From positions 6,014,001 to 6,078,000 of the forward strand of contig NZ_CP045096.1 in assembly GCF_009184865.1 (NCBI RefSeq): DNA of 64,000 nt, in the 5' to 3' direction. This document shows, in pieces, positions 9,378-18,106 of this stretch. This DNA comes from Streptomyces phaeolivaceus (GTDB taxonomy: Bacteria; Actinomycetota; Actinomycetes; Streptomycetales; Streptomycetaceae). A program made the translations under genes and the position numbers. The notes under the pieces were generated by a model. That model was not told the DNA's origin and searched no databases. It saw nothing but the letters and a program-made list of their open reading frames with translations. The stretch's first letter is position 1, and every line of letters starts with the position of its first letter.

Positions 9378-10268
9378 CTATCTCCCGCGCGAAACCGAGG
9401 GGAAAGCCTCGGTCAACGCCTCGCGCCAGTCCCTGATGGGTTCGATGCCCGCCACCCGCCAGCGGTCGTGCCCGAGGACACTGTGGGCAGGTCGGGGCGC
9501 CGGGCGCACGAAGGCGTCGCTCGTGGTGGGGCGCACTCGCCCGGGATCGGCGCCCAGCATGCGGAACACCTCGCGGGCGAGTTCGAACCAGCTGGTGTGA
9601 CCGCCGCTGGTGCCGTGGTAGACGCCTGCCGGGGCGGTGCCGCCGAGTGCGGCACGCCCGAGCAGGACCAGGCGGTCGGCGAGGTCCGTTGTCCAGGTCG
9701 GCTGGCCCTGCTGGTCGGCGACCACTTCCACGGTGTCCCTCGTGCCCTCCAGCTCGCTCATGGTGCGGACGAAATGGGTGCCGCCCGCCCCATAGAGCCA
9801 GGCGGTCCGCACCACATAGCCGGTGTCCGGAAGGATCCGCAGGACGGCCTGCTCGCCGACCAGCTTGGTCCGGCCGTACGCGCTCCGGGGGCCGGTCGGC
9901 GCGTCCTCGGGGTACGGCGTGCGGGCGCTGCCGTCGAAGACGTAGTCCGTGGACACATGCAACAGAACGGTCCCCAGCGTCCGGCACGCCTCGGCGAGGA
10001 GACGCGGGCCGGTGCCGTTGACCGCGAGGGCTTCCGGCTCATGGGCCTCCGCGTCGTCGACCGCGGTCCACGCGGCGCAGTTGACCACCACGGCGGGACG
10101 ATGGACGGCAAAGGCGGCGCGCACGGACGCGGGATCAGTGACGTCGAGATCCGCGCGGTGGGTGGCCACCGTGGGGATGCCCTCCGCCGCCATCCGGCCG
10201 AGGACGTCCCGGGCCAGCATGCCGCCCGCTCCGGTCACGAGCCACGTACCTGCACCGGTCGCCGTCAC
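9378..10268 (-). CDS. rmlD: dTDP-4-dehydrorhamnose reductase (RmlD type)
   Basis: 296-residue short-chain reductase that reduces the C4 ketone of dTDP-4-keto-hexoses with NAD(P)H. The N-terminal nucleotide motif WLVTGAGGMLARDV, the STDYVFDG block, the catalytic YGRTKLVGE (YxxxK) and VVRTAWLYG all fit RmlD. The GTG start at 10268 overlaps the rmlB stop (GTGA), which indicates coupled translation; longer versions of this frame run back inside rmlB and are artefacts. It could make L-rhamnose or act as the 4-ketoreductase that finishes the branched amino sugar, since no separate EvaE-like gene is visible. Confidence 0.85.
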   Translation of the reverse strand: MTATGAGTWLVTGAGGMLARDVLGRMAAEGIPTVATHRADLDVTDPASVRAAFAVHRPAVVVNCAAWTAVDDAEAHEPEALAVNGTGPRLLAEACRTLGTVLLHVSTDYVFDGSARTPYPEDAPTGPRSAYGRTKLVGEQAVLRILPDTGYVVRTAWLYGAGGTHFVRTMSELEGTRDTVEVVADQQGQPTWTTDLADRLVLLGRAALGGTAPAGVYHGTSGGHTSWFELAREVFRMLGADPGRVRPTTSDAFVRPAPRPAHSVLGHDRWRVAGIEPIRDWREALTEAFPSVSRGR

Positions 10269-11251
10269 AGCGCGGCCCGCTTCTTCAACGGCTCCCACCA
10301 GGCACGGTTGTCGGCGTACCACTGGACTGTCTCGGCCAGCCCCTGTTCGAAGCCGACGCGAGGCGCGTAGCCGAGCTCGTCGCGCATCTTGGTGCAGTCG
10401 ACGGAGTAGCGCCGGTCGTGGCCCTTGCGGTCGGTGACGTGTTCGACACTGGTCCGCCAGTCGGCGCCGCACTCCCGCAGCAGCAGTTCGGTGAGTTCCG
10501 CGTTGGACAGCTCTGTGCCGCCGCCGATGTTGTAGATCTCGCCCGCCCGGCCCCTGGTGCGCACCAATTCGATGCCCTGCACGTGGTCGTCGATGTGCAG
10601 CCAGTCGCGGACGTTGGCACCGTCGCCGTACAGCGGCACCTTCCTGCTGTCCAGGAGGTTGGTGACGAAGAGGGGGATGACCTTTTCCGGGAAGTGGTGG
10701 TGCCCGTAGTTGTTGGAGCAGCGGGTCACCCGCACGTCCACGCCGTGAGTGCGGTGGTATGCCAGGGCTATGAGGTCGGAGGCGGCCTTGGTAGCGGAGT
10801 AGGGCGAGTTGGGCTGCGGCGGATGGGTCTCCGGCCAGGATCCCTCGTCGATGGAGCCGTAGACCTCGTCGGTGGAGATGTGTACGAACCTCGCGATGCC
10901 GGCCCGGTGGGCGGCGTCGACCAGGGTGTGCGTGCCGACGACGTTGGTACGGACGAACTCCGCGCCGCCGTCGATCGAGCGGTCGACGTGCGACTCGGCG
11001 GCGAAGTGCACCACCTGGTCGTGTTCGGCCATCAGCTTGCCGACCACTTCCGGATCGCAGATGTCACCCTGGACGAAGGCGAGGCCCGGGTGATCGCGAA
11101 CCTCGTCCAGGTTGGCCAGGTTGCCCGCATAGGTGAGCTTGTCGAGCACGGTGACGGAGATGTCGCCGGGTCCGTCGGGGCCGAGCAGCTTGCGGACGTA
11201 GTGGGAGCCGATGAAGCCGGCCCCGCCGGTCACGAGAATTCGGGTCGTCAT
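10265..11251 (-). CDS. rmlB: dTDP-glucose 4,6-dehydratase
   Basis: 328-residue extended short-chain dehydrogenase that converts dTDP-glucose to dTDP-4-keto-6-deoxyglucose, the branch point for all 6-deoxysugars here. The NAD motif TGGAGFIGSH, the catalytic HISTDEVYGS (Asp-Glu pair) and YSATKAASD (YxxxK), then RCSNNYGHHHFPEK and NVRDWLHIDDH are complete. The protein has the usual RmlB length. It is the first of the rmlB-rmlD-rmlC run, 68 bases after the phosphopantetheinyl transferase gene, probably within the long minus-strand unit that starts at rmlA. The ribosome site is weak. Confidence 0.93.
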   Translation of the reverse strand: MTTRILVTGGAGFIGSHYVRKLLGPDGPGDISVTVLDKLTYAGNLANLDEVRDHPGLAFVQGDICDPEVVGKLMAEHDQVVHFAAESHVDRSIDGGAEFVRTNVVGTHTLVDAAHRAGIARFVHISTDEVYGSIDEGSWPETHPPQPNSPYSATKAASDLIALAYHRTHGVDVRVTRCSNNYGHHHFPEKVIPLFVTNLLDSRKVPLYGDGANVRDWLHIDDHVQGIELVRTRGRAGEIYNIGGGTELSNAELTELLLRECGADWRTSVEHVTDRKGHDRRYSVDCTKMRDELGYAPRVGFEQGLAETVQWYADNRAWWEPLKKRAAL

Positions 11252-11319
11252 GAAGAGATCTGCACCTTGTTGTGATCAGCCGGCACTGGCTGGTGGGCTG
11301 GGGGTTGCGGGGGAGTGGG

Positions 11320-11988
11320 TCATCTGTGCGCCATGCGCCAGTCCTGCGGTACGTGCGTCGCGGCGAGCAGCAGACCTCGGTCGGCGGTCCAACGTCCATC
11401 GAGGGTTGTCGGCACGTCACCCTCGGGCGCTGCTTTGAGGATGCGGGCCCGGAAGGTCCCGCCGGGGGCGATGGTGATCACCGCTTCGTCGAAGCCGAGC
11501 CAGGTGCCGGTCAGTGGAGACCAGACCTTGTAGACCACCTCCTTGGCACAGAACAGCAGACGGTCCCAGGAGACACCGGCGTGCAGACGCCTGAGCGCGC
11601 CGTTCTGTTCCCGCTCCTCGGGGAGGGCGATGGCCTCCAGCATTCCGTCGGTCATGGGCAGGTCGGGTTCGGCGTCGATGCCGAGTGCACGCGTCCGTTG
11701 GCTCAGGCCGACTGCGGCCGCACGGTAGCCGCGGCAGTGCGTGATGCTCCCGATGACGCCGTCCGGCCACACGGGGGCACCCTTCGCCCCCGGCAAGAGA
11801 GGGGCGGGGGGTATGCCGAGGCAGAGCGCCGCGCGACGGGCCTGGTGCCGCCCGGTGGCGAACTCGTCCCGGCGCGCATCGCTCATCGCGGTGGCGTGTT
11901 CCTCTTCCTCGGGGAGCAGGACGGCTTCCGGGTCGTCCCCGAAGGACTCCGCCACCGCGATACCGGCCGGGACGATCCGCGAGAGCAC
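11320..11988 (-). CDS. 4'-phosphopantetheinyl transferase (Sfp/EntD type)
   Basis: 222-residue enzyme that would load the phosphopantetheine arm onto the carrier domains of the NRPSs and the free carrier protein. The Mg/CoA-binding motif appears as ALGIDAEP and the second signature as LLFCAKEVVYKVWSP (WxxKEA-like), both typical of the EntD branch. I place the start at GTG 11988 (MLSRIVPAGIAVAESFGDD), because a GGAGAGG ribosome site lies 5 bases upstream and the family starts at this point; the much longer frame runs through the LLM gene and is an artefact. It follows the LLM gene by 14 bases, so it is in the same operon. Confidence 0.9.
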   Translation of the reverse strand: MLSRIVPAGIAVAESFGDDPEAVLLPEEEEHATAMSDARRDEFATGRHQARRAALCLGIPPAPLLPGAKGAPVWPDGVIGSITHCRGYRAAAVGLSQRTRALGIDAEPDLPMTDGMLEAIALPEEREQNGALRRLHAGVSWDRLLFCAKEVVYKVWSPLTGTWLGFDEAVITIAPGGTFRARILKAAPEGDVPTTLDGRWTADRGLLLAATHVPQDWRMAHR

Positions 11989-12002
11989 CGTGTCCTCTCC
12001 GC

Positions 12003-12959
12003 TTAGTCCCGACACGGCGCGAGCAGTTCGACCTGCTCGACGGGGTCGCCGCCGGTGGGCAGGAGCGCGATCAGGGGAGTACTCAGTCCGTTGTCGACGT
12101 ACTGCCGGATCCTGGCCCGGCACTCGTCGGCACCGCCATGCACGATCAGTTCGTCGACCACCTCGTCCGGAACGGCGGCGATGGCCCGCCAGTGGTCGTC
12201 GGTGTCCCAGGCCCTGTGCATGGCGGCGAGTGCCTCGCCACGGCCGAGCCAGTCGTGGAAGCCTCGGTAGGCGGGTGCGGTGAGGTAGCTGCTGATGAGC
12301 ATTCGGCCGATGCGCCGGGCCTCGCGGGCGTCCTCCGTGACACAGGTGAAGACCGGGGCGACGAGTTCGAGTTCGTCGCCGATCTGCGCCCGGATTCTTG
12401 GCACGTCGGTGGGTGCCAGCCAGTTGGTGATCGCACCGTCCGCCTCGGCGGCGGCGAGCCGCAGCATTCCCGGCCGCAGCGCTGCGAGCAGGATGGGCAC
12501 AGGCGCAGCGGGCGGGCGTTCGAGCCGGAACCGGTCGACTGTGAATGTCGGGTACGTGGCGCTCACCGTCTTGCCGGCGAGGGCCTCGCGCAGGAAGCGC
12601 AGGGTGTCGCGGGTGCGACCGAACGGCTGTGTGTGGGCCGTCGCGTTCCACTGCTCGACGACGACGGGCGACGAGGCACCGATGCCGAGCGCGACCAGGC
12701 CCGGTGCGCATTCGGCGAGGGCCGCCGTGCTCATCGCCAGCAGGCCAGGACCGCGGGTGAAGACCGGCACGACGGCCGTGCCCAGTCGCAAGCGGGACGA
12801 CCACTGCGAGGCCAGTAGCAGCGGCGAGAACGCGTCGGTCCCCGACGTCTCGGCTGTCCACACGTCGGTGTAACCGAGCTCGGGCAACCGCTCGACGAGC
12901 TCGCGGTGCGCAGGCAGGGGGACACCGGGCAGCGGCAGGGTGATTCCCCAGCGGGTCAT
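12003..12959 (-). CDS. LLM-class flavin-dependent oxidoreductase
   Basis: 318-residue luciferase-like monooxygenase, probably using F420 or FMN. The barrel fold is indicated by MTRWGITLPLPGVPL at the N-terminus, GYTDVWTAETSGTDAFSPL, LRLGTAVVPVFTRGPGLLAM, and LVALGIGASSPVVVEQWN. The ATG at 12959 follows a GGAGA site; longer starts upstream are in relic DNA. These enzymes often oxidise a substrate bound as thioester or as a free amine in peptide clusters, but the sequence gives no substrate. Its place between the ammonia-lyase and the phosphopantetheinyl transferase supports a cluster role, perhaps hydroxylation or oxidation of a building block. Confidence 0.8.
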   Translation of the reverse strand: MTRWGITLPLPGVPLPAHRELVERLPELGYTDVWTAETSGTDAFSPLLLASQWSSRLRLGTAVVPVFTRGPGLLAMSTAALAECAPGLVALGIGASSPVVVEQWNATAHTQPFGRTRDTLRFLREALAGKTVSATYPTFTVDRFRLERPPAAPVPILLAALRPGMLRLAAAEADGAITNWLAPTDVPRIRAQIGDELELVAPVFTCVTEDAREARRIGRMLISSYLTAPAYRGFHDWLGRGEALAAMHRAWDTDDHWRAIAAVPDEVVDELIVHGGADECRARIRQYVDNGLSTPLIALLPTGGDPVEQVELLAPCRD

Positions 12960-13461
12960 CGCATGGTCTCCGGTTCTCACTCGGCGGTTCCGGGAACGGA
13001 TCGGCGGCCGTTCGTACCGGACGCGGGGGCAGCAGGTGTGAAGGCCGTCGGGCGGTTCAGCCTTCTCGAGCGGGTTGGTCCTCCCGTTCGTGGGGTCGGG
13101 GCACTCACAGGAGCCGGGTGTGGCTCCGACGCCCGGCCGGGCTCCCCAGGACGGGCCGGCGGCCACGTGGGGGAGTGCGGCCCACTACGGCGGAGACCGT
13201 CTGGGGAAACCGACCGCCCCGGCGACGAGGCTGCCATTGAGCCACGGCTTCCCGACCGGCTGCCGCGTCGGCCTCGTCGGGGACCACATCCGCACCGCCA
13301 ACCTGCTGAATGTGCTGCTCCACAGCATGTCTCCCGCTCCGGAACGCGCCTCGGCTTCGGCATCACGGGCCTCCGGCGTCGCTGACGAGCTGTCAGACAC
13401 TGGCCGCGATGGCCAGTGCAGGCACTCGGCGTCGGCAGAGAGTCCGCGGCACCTCCGCACT

Positions 13462-13639
13462 CCTGATCATTCGGTCCGACCACGGCTCACGGCGGCTTCA
13501 CGACCGCTGGAGGGCGGAGGGAAAGCAAGACAGACAGGCGGCGCTCACCCTCGCACGCCACCGTGTCAGCGTCCTGCGGACTCTCATCCGTGATCGACCG
13601 TGCTACACCGCCCCGTCCGCGGTCATTCATACCGCTTGA
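13462..13639 (+). pseudogene. IS110-family transposase C-terminal relic
   Basis: The plus-strand frame reads HDRWRAEGKQDRQAALTLAR and RHRVSVLRTLIRDRPCY, closely resembling the C-terminal end of Streptomyces IS110-type transposases (usual form YDRKRAEGKRHTQALIALAR followed by a VLWALLRD-like segment). Only this tail remains; the rest of the 663-base gap between the ammonia-lyase and LLM genes (12960-13622) has no readable gene. The relic shows that an element once sat inside what otherwise looks like one minus-strand operon. Confidence 0.5.
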
Positions 13640-15182
13640 CGTCCAGACAGGGGCGTTCGGCCTCGGCCTGCGCCGCCAGCACGGCCTCCGCTTGCCGGAC
13701 GAACAGGTCTGCGGCTGCGCGCACCTCTGCCGCCATCGGCCGGTCGGCCTCCAGGGGCGGGGAGATCCGGGCCAGTTCGGCCCAGACGCCGGTGGTCCCG
13801 GTGTCCTTGCCGGTCATCACGGCGAGCTGGGCGGCGCCGAGCGCGAGCGAGCCGACCACCAGCCAGCCCAGTTCCAGTGCCTCGGCGACTCCATTGGCGC
13901 CATTGAGTGCCATCGGCACGTGGTCCTGGTTCCAGCCGTTCGTCGGCAGGGTCGTCAGCGACGCCGGGGTCACCAGCTGTCGGATGCGGGAGACGAAGGA
14001 TGTTGCGCTGATCTGTACGCCGGCGAGGCCACAGCCGCGGCCGGCCCGCGGTGTGAGCATCGGGGGCAGGCCGCCGTTGGTCGTGGGGTTGGTCACGAGT
14101 CCGAGCTGCCGCTCGGCCATGTACGCGGCCATGTGCATGGCCAGCCCGGTCTGCTCCGAGGCGAAGCCAACAGGCATGGCGTGGAAGTTGCCGCCGTGCA
14201 GGACCCGGCCTTCGTAGGTGACGGGGTTGTCGGTGACGCCGTTGGCCTCGCGGAGCAGAACCTCGCCGGCCATGGTGAGCTGGTCGAGCACCGCGCCTAG
14301 GGCCTGCGGCGCGCACCGGAGGCTGTACGGCTCCTGCAGCGGCCTGTCCTCGTCCCGCTCGAGGTTCTCGGGAAGCGACTGCCTGATCCAGTTCGCCACA
14401 CGCAACTGGCCGACCTGGTTGCGGGCGCGGCCGATGCCCTCGTCGTAGTGCTCGGTGTTGCCGCCCAGCAGGACGGTCAGCCGCGCGGTCAGCTCCGCCA
14501 CGGCACGAACGAGCCGGACCGCCGACTGCTGGTTCAGGATCGCGACCGCAAGGCCGACCCCGGTGCCGTTGACGAAGGCGAGTGCCTCCCGGACGGGCCA
14601 GTCGAGCGGCTCGGCGCCGAGCGCGGCCAGCGCGTCCTTCGCCGGAGTGAGGGTCCACCCGCCGGCGTTGTCGCGGACCCACGCTTCGCCGTAGCCGGCA
14701 AAGGCAAGGGCGGCGTGGGCCAGCGGCTGGAGGTCGCCGCTCGCGCTGACCGTGCCGTCGCGGGGGATCGCCGGGGTGAAGCCCTCGTTCCAGAGGTCGG
14801 CGAGGCGCTGCCAGAAGTCGGGCGAGACGGCTGAGAAGCCCTTGCGCATGCTGTTCAGTCGCAGCCAGACGACGAGCCGCGCCACCTCGGGCGGGAGGGG
14901 GCGGCCCTGGCCGGTGCCGAGGTGCGAGATCAGTGAGTTGCCCTGCTCCGCCTCGGACTTCGCGGCGAAGGTGACCAGCGGGCCGAATCCCTGCGTGAGC
15001 CCGTATATGGGCTTGCCGGTCACCAGGTGGTCGTCGATGGTCCGGGCGCTCGTCGCCATCCTGGCGATGTCCGCGTCGGTGAGCGGGCCCAGCTTCGCGG
15101 TCCAGGAGGCGGCGCGGGTGATCTCCGCCAGGTCGCCCAAGTCCGTCGTCGCGTTGCCGAATGTTTCGGAAGTCGATGTCAC
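13623..15182 (-). CDS. Aromatic amino acid ammonia-lyase, tyrosine type (MIO enzyme)
   Basis: 519-residue member of the HAL/PAL/TAL family. The Ala147-Ser148-Gly149 triad in TVSASGDLQPLAH forms the MIO cofactor; Tyr60 in PIYGLTQGFG is the catalytic base. The selectivity pair reads His87-Leu88 in SLISHLGTGQG, the arrangement of bacterial tyrosine ammonia-lyases (PAL has Phe-Leu, HAL has Ser-His), so the likely product is 4-coumaric acid. An aminomutase giving beta-tyrosine is the alternative. The start is GTG 15182 behind AGAGGT; the longer frame lies in the ligase gene. It follows the AMP ligase by 4 bases, and that pairing recalls aryl-polyene starter genes. Confidence 0.85.
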   Translation of the reverse strand: MTSTSETFGNATTDLGDLAEITRAASWTAKLGPLTDADIARMATSARTIDDHLVTGKPIYGLTQGFGPLVTFAAKSEAEQGNSLISHLGTGQGRPLPPEVARLVVWLRLNSMRKGFSAVSPDFWQRLADLWNEGFTPAIPRDGTVSASGDLQPLAHAALAFAGYGEAWVRDNAGGWTLTPAKDALAALGAEPLDWPVREALAFVNGTGVGLAVAILNQQSAVRLVRAVAELTARLTVLLGGNTEHYDEGIGRARNQVGQLRVANWIRQSLPENLERDEDRPLQEPYSLRCAPQALGAVLDQLTMAGEVLLREANGVTDNPVTYEGRVLHGGNFHAMPVGFASEQTGLAMHMAAYMAERQLGLVTNPTTNGGLPPMLTPRAGRGCGLAGVQISATSFVSRIRQLVTPASLTTLPTNGWNQDHVPMALNGANGVAEALELGWLVVGSLALGAAQLAVMTGKDTGTTGVWAELARISPPLEADRPMAAEVRAAADLFVRQAEAVLAAQAEAERPCLDVKRYE

Positions 15183-15186
15183 GTTG

Positions 15187-16314
15187 CTACCTCTGGGTCG
15201 GTGAGGGTGAGGTCGGAAGCTGCCGCAGTTTGCCCATCTCGGACCGGTCGATACGGGGCACCACGTGCACCTTCCGGGGGCGCACGCCAAGATGGGTGAG
15301 CACCGGTGCGAGATCGGTGCCGGCCTCTTCGGTCCCGGTCCGCGCCACGACGAACAGGTCGATGTGCTCGCCGATCATGCGGTCGTCGACCGTGACAAGG
15401 GCGAGGTCCTCGCAGTCGATTTCGGCGCGCAGCGTGTGCTCCGCCTCGTCGAGGTTGATCCGGCGCCCGTTCACCTTGACCAGGCGGCCGATCCGGCCGG
15501 CCAGCCGGAAGGTGCGCTCGTCGAGCCGTTCTACGAGGTCACCGGTGCGCCACTCCTCAGGCCTGGGCTCGCCGGGCCTGAAGCCGATCCGGGGGCTGCG
15601 GATCACCAGTGGCACCGCCGCGTCGGGCTCGGTGCCGGCTTCGGTGTCGGTGCCGGGGTCGGCGAAGGAGACGTCAGGGAAAAGGGTCCATGCCGGCGGC
15701 TCGTCGGCCCGCCAGCGGCGGGTCGCGATGCCACCGGTCTCCGTGGAACCCAGGAGCTCGACGAGCACCGCCCGGTCACGGCCGGCCTTCTCGAGGAACA
15801 CGCCTGCGTCCGCCGGAAGCATCGCGCTGCTGTACAGGACGGTGATGTGCTCGAAGCGGCGCACCCAGTCCATGTGCTGGAGAAGCAGGGAGAAGATCCA
15901 CGGGGTGGCCACCACGACGATCCGGCCGTGCTCCACATCCGGCATCGCTCCGACGTAGGTCGAGCGATACCACACCGGGAGGCCCAGTCTCGCCGGCATC
16001 AGCAGGGAAGCAAGGGCGCCGTAGACGTGGACCGGAGGGGCGAAGGCGACGACCGCGCCCGGTGCGTCCTGCCGGACGAGGTCCGCGAGCATCCCGGCCT
16101 CGAGCCAGGCGTCCTCACGAGTGCGACGCCAGCAGCGACTGGGACCGGTGCTGCCGGAAGTATGGAAGTCGAGGACATTCGGCAGGGCCTTGCGGACCAG
16201 TTCCTCCCCGTCCGTGACGTCGTCCCAGCGAACGCACCATGCCGTGCCGGTGACCTCCGGTGTGCCGAACCCCAACGACAGAAGCGTCGCAGCGCTCATC
16301 TGCTCATACCCCAC
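15187..16314 (-). CDS. Short AMP-dependent acyl ligase
   Basis: 375-residue adenylate-forming enzyme. Core motifs are present: FHTSGSTGPSR (A3), LLGSTETGG (A5), EEWRTGDLVE (A7), GRIGRLVKVNGRRINLDEAE (A8) and the C-terminal lysine in SEMGKLRQL (A10). About 100 residues of the usual N-terminal subdomain are absent, as in the short ligases of aryl-polyene clusters. The ATG at 16335 is rejected: its codons overlap a strong AAAAGGAGAG site that sits 5 bases before GTG 16314. Next to the tyrosine-type lyase it probably adenylates 4-coumarate (or beta-tyrosine) and passes it to a carrier protein, perhaps the free one at 32501. Confidence 0.85.
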   Translation of the reverse strand: MGYEQMSAATLLSLGFGTPEVTGTAWCVRWDDVTDGEELVRKALPNVLDFHTSGSTGPSRCWRRTREDAWLEAGMLADLVRQDAPGAVVAFAPPVHVYGALASLLMPARLGLPVWYRSTYVGAMPDVEHGRIVVVATPWIFSLLLQHMDWVRRFEHITVLYSSAMLPADAGVFLEKAGRDRAVLVELLGSTETGGIATRRWRADEPPAWTLFPDVSFADPGTDTEAGTEPDAAVPLVIRSPRIGFRPGEPRPEEWRTGDLVERLDERTFRLAGRIGRLVKVNGRRINLDEAEHTLRAEIDCEDLALVTVDDRMIGEHIDLFVVARTGTEEAGTDLAPVLTHLGVRPRKVHVVPRIDRSEMGKLRQLPTSPSPTQR

Positions 16315-16356
16315 GCGTACTCTCCTTTTTTCCATGTCCCGGCGACGGGGCGGCCG

Positions 16357-17229
16357 TCAGGCCACCGACTGGGCGACCTGCATGAGGTACCTGCCGTACT
16401 CGGAGTTCTTCATCCCGGCCCCGAGGTTGTGGCAGTGCTCGGCGTCGATGTAGCCCATGCGCAGGGCGATCTCCTCCAGGCAGGCCACCCGGACGCCCTG
16501 GCGCTTCTCGATGACCTGGACGTACTGGCTCGCCGCGAGCAGCGAGTCGTGCGTGCCGGCGTCCAGCCAGGTGTAGCCGCGTCCCAGCCGGATGAGCTGG
16601 GCGCGTCCCTGCTTGAGGTACGCCTGGTTGACATCGGTGATCTCCAGCTCGCCACGGAATGACGGGGTCAGCTGGCGGGCGATCTCCACCACATCGGGAT
16701 CGTAGAAATAAAGCCCTGTGATCGCGTTGTCCGAACGCGGTTTCAGCGGCTTCTCCTCGATCGAGACGAGACGGCCATCGGCATCCGTCTCACCGATTCC
16801 GTAACGCTCCGGATCCGAAACCGGATAGCCAAAGAGAGTACAGCCGTCGAGGTTCTCCCGAGCGGTGCACAGCAACTTCGGGAATCCGGCGCCGTGAAAG
16901 ACGTTGTCGCCGAGGATCAAGGCCGAACTTTCGTTGCCGATATAGTCCGCGCCGATGATGAATGCTTCCGCAATACCCTTGGGCTCCGCTTGCTCCGCGT
17001 AGCTGATCTCAAGCCCCAGAGACGACCCGTCGCCGAGCAGCGTCCGTAGCGCGGGAAGGCTACTCGGCGTCGAGATGATCAGAATCTCGCGGATTCCCGT
17101 GAGCATCAGGACCGACAGCGGGTGGTAAACCATGGGCTTGTCGTAGACCGCGAGCAACTGCTTGGACGTTGCCAGGGTGGAAGGGTGCATCCGGGTGCCA
17201 CTGCCGCCGGCGAGAACGATTCCCTTCAT
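16357..17229 (-). CDS. rmlA: Glucose-1-phosphate thymidylyltransferase
   Basis: 290-residue nucleotidyltransferase making dTDP-glucose from glucose-1-phosphate and dTTP, the entry step for the deoxysugars. MKGIVLAGGSGTRMHPST contains the nucleotide-binding G-rich loop; KQLLAVYDKPMVYHPL, LILGDNVFHG, GYPVSDPERYGIGE, VSIEEKPLKPRS and YTWLDAGTHDSLL are all typical RmlA blocks. Length is normal. A GGGGGA ribosome site precedes the ATG. It heads the long minus-strand unit that continues through the ligase, lyase, LLM, phosphopantetheinyl transferase and rmlBDC, and a candidate promoter and LmbU-type operator lie upstream (17301-17330 and 17425-17442). Confidence 0.95.
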   Translation of the reverse strand: MKGIVLAGGSGTRMHPSTLATSKQLLAVYDKPMVYHPLSVLMLTGIREILIISTPSSLPALRTLLGDGSSLGLEISYAEQAEPKGIAEAFIIGADYIGNESSALILGDNVFHGAGFPKLLCTARENLDGCTLFGYPVSDPERYGIGETDADGRLVSIEEKPLKPRSDNAITGLYFYDPDVVEIARQLTPSFRGELEITDVNQAYLKQGRAQLIRLGRGYTWLDAGTHDSLLAASQYVQVIEKRQGVRVACLEEIALRMGYIDAEHCHNLGAGMKNSEYGRYLMQVAQSVA

Positions 17230-17300
17230 CTATCCCCCAATTTGTTGTGGCCGACGAAATGCGTGCGACCGGGCTGGAATTCAATCCGGGGCCGAACGAA

Positions 17301-17330
17301 AAGATAGTCAGGCCCAGGACCTCATGCCAA
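17301..17330 (-). promoter_or_regulatory. Candidate promoter of the rmlA operon
   Basis: On the minus strand TTGGCA (17330-17325), 18 bases, TATCTT (17306-17301): a fair match to a sigma-70-like promoter. It lies about 70 bases before the rmlA ATG, with the palindromic operator about 95 bases further upstream. Confidence 0.45.
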
Positions 17331-17424
17331 GTGTTTCCGGGTCACCGAATGGTGGCCCCTCATTTTGGCGGCCGACTTCCTGTCCGAGTCCGCCGAAATC
17401 AGCCGGTGAATCTGGTGGTGAGCA

Positions 17425-17442
17425 GGTCCCGCCGGCGGGACG
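17425..17442. promoter_or_regulatory. LmbU-type operator, site 1
   Basis: GGTCCCGCCGGCGGGACG; the inner 16 bases GTCCCGCCGGCGGGAC are a perfect palindrome with the CGCCGGCG core. It lies about 200 bases upstream of rmlA. Three related sites occur at 23015, 32331 and 59256. Confidence 0.65.
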
Positions 17443-17525
17443 AGGGCGGGACCGTCCGTGCCCGGCGCCCGAGACCTGGTTCGGTTCAGCGATGTTTCGA
17501 ACCGCCGCCGGTTCGGCTCGGACCG

Positions 17526-18090
17526 TCACCGCGCCGGCGATGCCGAGTCCGGGTCGGCCGCCTCCACTTGCCGCAGCGGGGCGCGCGAGTCCGTGGCGAC
17601 GGCCTCGGTCATCGCCACCTCGGCCTGACGCACAGCACCGCCCGCAGGGCGCGGGGGCTCACGCGGCTTCAGGCACGGGCCCGATCGCCGGGACGGCCAC
17701 GCCGGCCTGCACGGCGGAGCCGTCGACGAGGCGCACGACCCCGGTGTCACCGGCCGGGGAGAGACCACACGGAAACGGACGCGCGCCAGCCGCGCCGCAG
17801 GGGAGCGACACAGCGTCCCCGGCCATGAGGTCGGCCACGAGCGGCCGAAGCACGAGCAGGGCGCGAACTCCCCATTCTCCCGACGGGCGTCCGCCTGCGT
17901 CGTTCAGCGGTGCTGGTCGTCGGCCGTAGGCGACGTTCCTGCCCATGTCCCCCCACCGGGGCGGACCGGTACGACCTTCAGCAGCCCGCCGTGGTCGCGG
18001 TCCCTCTTCAGCAGGCGAATCGCGGTCGTCCCGGCGATGGCGCCCGCGCCGACCACGGCGACTCCGCGACCGGAATGCTCTTGTTCCAGG
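17526..18090 (-). pseudogene. Relic of an FAD/NAD(P)-binding protein gene
   Basis: Minus-strand fragments in different frames line up with one protein family: VVGAGAIAGTTAIRLLKRDR (dinucleotide-binding start, about 18060-18000), GRNVAYG, then VADLMAGDAVSLPCGAAGAR and VVRLVDGSAVQAGVAVPAIG. This is the order seen in actinobacterial FAD/NAD(P)-binding 'nucleotide-disulphide' proteins, but at least two frame changes and several losses break it. It fills most of the 877-base gap between rmlA and the antiporter gene. Whether it belonged to the cluster is unknown. Confidence 0.45.
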
Positions 18091-18106
18091 CATCAGCACA
18101 TGTCTC

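Noticed and set aside
11989..12861. 513-codon frame fusing the phosphopantetheinyl transferase to upstream sequence
   Set aside because: The N-terminal part is the LLM gene read in a wrong frame; family length and a ribosome site support GTG 11988.
16315..16335. ATG 16335 as start of the short ligase
   Set aside because: The codons contain an AAAAGGAGAG ribosome site placed correctly for GTG 16314.
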